Position numbers and translations under genes: made by a program. Positions 41,262 through 43,039 of a stretch of 43,039 bases of DNA are shown here, one piece after another; position 1 is the stretch's first letter, and every line of letters starts with the position of its first letter. The notes below the pieces were generated by a model. It saw only the letters and a list, made by a program, of their open reading frames with translations. It ran no database searches and was not told the DNA's origin. Source of the stretch: Planctomycetota bacterium (GTDB lineage Bacteria > Planctomycetota > JACQVV01 > JASMLP01); assembly GCA_030748635.1 (NCBI GenBank), contig JASMLP010000209.1:1-43039 (forward strand), written 5' to 3'.

Positions 41262-42911
41262 TCAAGGGTCCTTCAACTCGACGGTGTAGGTTCTCCAGAG
41301 GTTCTTTTTCCGGTCAGGAGTGCTCTGGATCTCACGAAGCCACCCCATATCGATGAGCTCGCGTACCTTGAACTGATCCCCGGGGGCCAGGATGAGATAG
41401 TCGACGCTCTGATCGATCAAGATTTCGATCAATTTGGCGTAGCCTCCCCAGACCGGAACACGGAGAAACTGTCCTCCCGCGTAAAAAGAAGCTCGCCCAT
41501 CTGAAGTCATGATTCGGTCATCGGGCTGAACAGTCGCCGCAATTTTTTCGCCACATTGGCGAGAAACCCACCCGCTACGGCCCTGTTTCTTGACCGCTTT
41601 CCCGGCCAAAACGAGCAGACTGATCGACACGAACAGTGCCAATCCCAAGGCTCGATGGGACTGTTGTGGAAGAGCGGAAGTTCGAGACCATCGCCCGAAA
41701 GAACGCAGCATCCAGTTCTCCCCGGCCACCGATAAACCCCGGGCCGCCCATGGAACCAGCAAGATCCCTACCGCCACCAGATGGCGGGAACTCACGTAAC
41801 CTTCTCGATGATTCACATAAGCCAAAACTCCCAGTAAACCGAAGAAAAGAGTTAAAAATAGAGACTCTTCGTGAACTCGTGGACTCCACCGTTTCGGAAC
41901 GAATAAACCCAGACCGATCAGGATGAAAAAGACGGGATGCCACGATTTGAACAGTTTTTCCAGAAAAGGATCTCCCCTTTTCTCGATCTTAGAGTGGCTG
42001 GCTCGGGTGTATCCGGTTTCGTCTAGTCCTTGAATATCTTGTTCAACTCGTTGGGGTAGCGCTGGAATCGAACGGTTTTTGTCTCGAATCTTGGCAACAT
42101 AACGAGTTGCAAGTTCCTGGACCACGGGAGATGGAGTTCCCTCCTCCACCAGATATCCAGGGCCCCAACTCCAATCAGCAAATACCGATGAAAACTTTTT
42201 ACCAGAGAGGGTCGGATATCCGTTGGCCACTGAAAGTGTGACGATTAGAGGAAGAGCAACCCCCATCAACGCGCTAGAAAAAAGAGCCGCGTACCCCAGT
42301 CCCGTCAGAAGCGAGCGGGTTCTCCACACACGCACCAAAAGATATGAAACCAGTAAAACACCGACCATTCCTCCCTCGGGACGGGTCAAATAGCTGATCC
42401 CGGCCGCGATTCCGCCAAAAATCACCCCCCGAACCCGCATTTGACGACAACTCCAGACGATCCCATAGACGGCCCCCAGAGTGGCGGCAATATAAACCGA
42501 TTCGGTCAAAATACCGCCGACCCCTTCGATCAGAAGCGGATGAACCGCCACCAAAGACGCGCCGAAAAGCGCCTCTCGCCTTCCGGCCACCTCGAGGCAC
42601 AGAAACCAGGCCAGCACGATCGCCACCGCCCCGGCCACGAGTCCTACCAACCACCCCGATAAGATCCAGTCGCCCACGAACGCGTGAGTCCACGAAATCA
42701 GGGCCGGGAAAAGGGGGTGCTGGAGTTTCGAAATGAAAAGGGAGGGATCCCCATCTGAAAAACCTCTCGCCATCTCCAGGTAACCGCAACCGTCTCCCCG
42801 GATCGACCAAGCGGTCCAGGCGCTGATTGCCCGAAGCAATACCCCGAGAACGACGACCCAGAACAAAACGCCTTTTCCAATCCTGGATTTCTCCAGAACC
42901 GATTTGTCCAA
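41262..42911 (-). CDS. GT39/ArnT-like membrane glycosyltransferase
   Basis: The protein has about ten membrane helices and the early extracytoplasmic loop typical of lipid-linked sugar transferases (IRGDGCGYLEMARGFSDGDP then KLQHPLFPALISW), where an acidic residue in the first loop acts in catalysis in the family. Later marks are ILTESVYIAATL and SYLTRPEGGMVGVLLV. The soluble C-terminal part (ILIDQSVDYLILAPGDQ) faces outward. It probably transfers a sugar from a polyprenyl-phosphate donor to protein or glycolipid; the substrate is unknown. TTG 42911 has AGGGAGGT 7 bases upstream and is preferred to the upstream TTG 43001. Length is 549 residues. Confidence 0.8.
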   Translation of the reverse strand: MDKSVLEKSRIGKGVLFWVVVLGVLLRAISAWTAWSIRGDGCGYLEMARGFSDGDPSLFISKLQHPLFPALISWTHAFVGDWILSGWLVGLVAGAVAIVLAWFLCLEVAGRREALFGASLVAVHPLLIEGVGGILTESVYIAATLGAVYGIVWSCRQMRVRGVIFGGIAAGISYLTRPEGGMVGVLLVSYLLVRVWRTRSLLTGLGYAALFSSALMGVALPLIVTLSVANGYPTLSGKKFSSVFADWSWGPGYLVEEGTPSPVVQELATRYVAKIRDKNRSIPALPQRVEQDIQGLDETGYTRASHSKIEKRGDPFLEKLFKSWHPVFFILIGLGLFVPKRWSPRVHEESLFLTLFFGLLGVLAYVNHREGYVSSRHLVAVGILLVPWAARGLSVAGENWMLRSFGRWSRTSALPQQSHRALGLALFVSISLLVLAGKAVKKQGRSGWVSRQCGEKIAATVQPDDRIMTSDGRASFYAGGQFLRVPVWGGYAKLIEILIDQSVDYLILAPGDQFKVRELIDMGWLREIQSTPDRKKNLWRTYTVELKDP

Positions 42912-43039
42912 GTCCAGTACCTCCCTAAAGATAAGACCGTTTTCTTTGCCCGAAAACGAAACGAGTCGACTCCATGGTACCCCAGCAAGATATCGGACCA
43001 AAAATGTTTATATGTTCTTTCTTGGCGACTCCGCCTCGC

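Noticed and set aside
1..43039. Insertion sequences, integrases, prophage genes, attachment sites and CRISPR arrays.
   Set aside because: No transposase- or integrase-like protein, no terminal inverted repeats and no spaced direct repeats were seen on either strand.

Overview
This 43 kb window looks like a chromosomal segment of a flagellated Gram-negative-type bacterium with roughly even base composition. Two gene complements point to its lineage. The first half is a long export-apparatus and basal-body flagellar operon in an order seen across deep-branching phyla: flgBC-fliEFGHIJ, fliK, flgD, flgE, flbD, motAB, fliL, fliN-fliR, flhBAFG, sigma-28. The second half holds an ECF sigma factor, a FecR-type anti-sigma factor, a DUF4175-like giant membrane protein, secreted coiled-coil proteins and a squalene-cyclase-like alpha/alpha-toroid protein. 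That second set is most familiar from Planctomycetes and neighbouring uncultured phyla. The phylum call is inference; no rRNA or marker set is present. TTG start codons behind strong Shine-Dalgarno sequences recur (fliG, flgE, nadD, glycosyltransferase).

Layout. 1-742: the 3' part of a sigma-54 activator. 855-870: a near-perfect sigma-54 promoter. 930-24648: about 28 flagellar genes on the plus strand, mostly overlapping or a few bases apart. They give the MS ring and switch (fliF, fliG, fliN), rod and hook parts (flgB, flgC, fliE, flgD, flgE, fliK), the stator (motA, motB, fliL), the ATPase complex (fliH, fliI, fliJ), the export gate (fliO, fliP, fliQ, fliR, flhB, flhA), placement proteins (flhF, flhG) and the late sigma factor. 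fliM is absent from its usual place between fliL and fliN. A good intrinsic terminator lies inside the run, between flgE and flbD. 24670-25479: an unknown membrane-anchored protein with a HEAT-like end.

25539-37877 is a convergent minus-strand gene train. Read in its own direction it is: ECF sigma factor, zinc-finger/FecR transmembrane protein, DUF4175-like membrane protein, about 1240-residue secreted coiled coil, secreted protein with 17-18-residue helical repeats, secreted alpha/alpha-toroid protein, a pseudokinase-STAS fusion and a YkgJ-type cysteine-cluster protein. The first three genes overlap or sit close together. I read this as a candidate sigma/anti-sigma-controlled cell-envelope system of unknown purpose, and it is the most interesting part of the window.

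38003-43039 holds ordinary chromosomal genes: miaA, a tiny lipoprotein with its own sigma-70 promoter, nadD, a REC-HD-GYP c-di-GMP phosphodiesterase-type regulator, tRNA-Leu(UAG) and a GT39-like membrane glycosyltransferase. I see no CRISPR arrays, insertion sequences, integrases, attachment sites or rRNA genes, and no gene-free stretch longer than about 190 bp.
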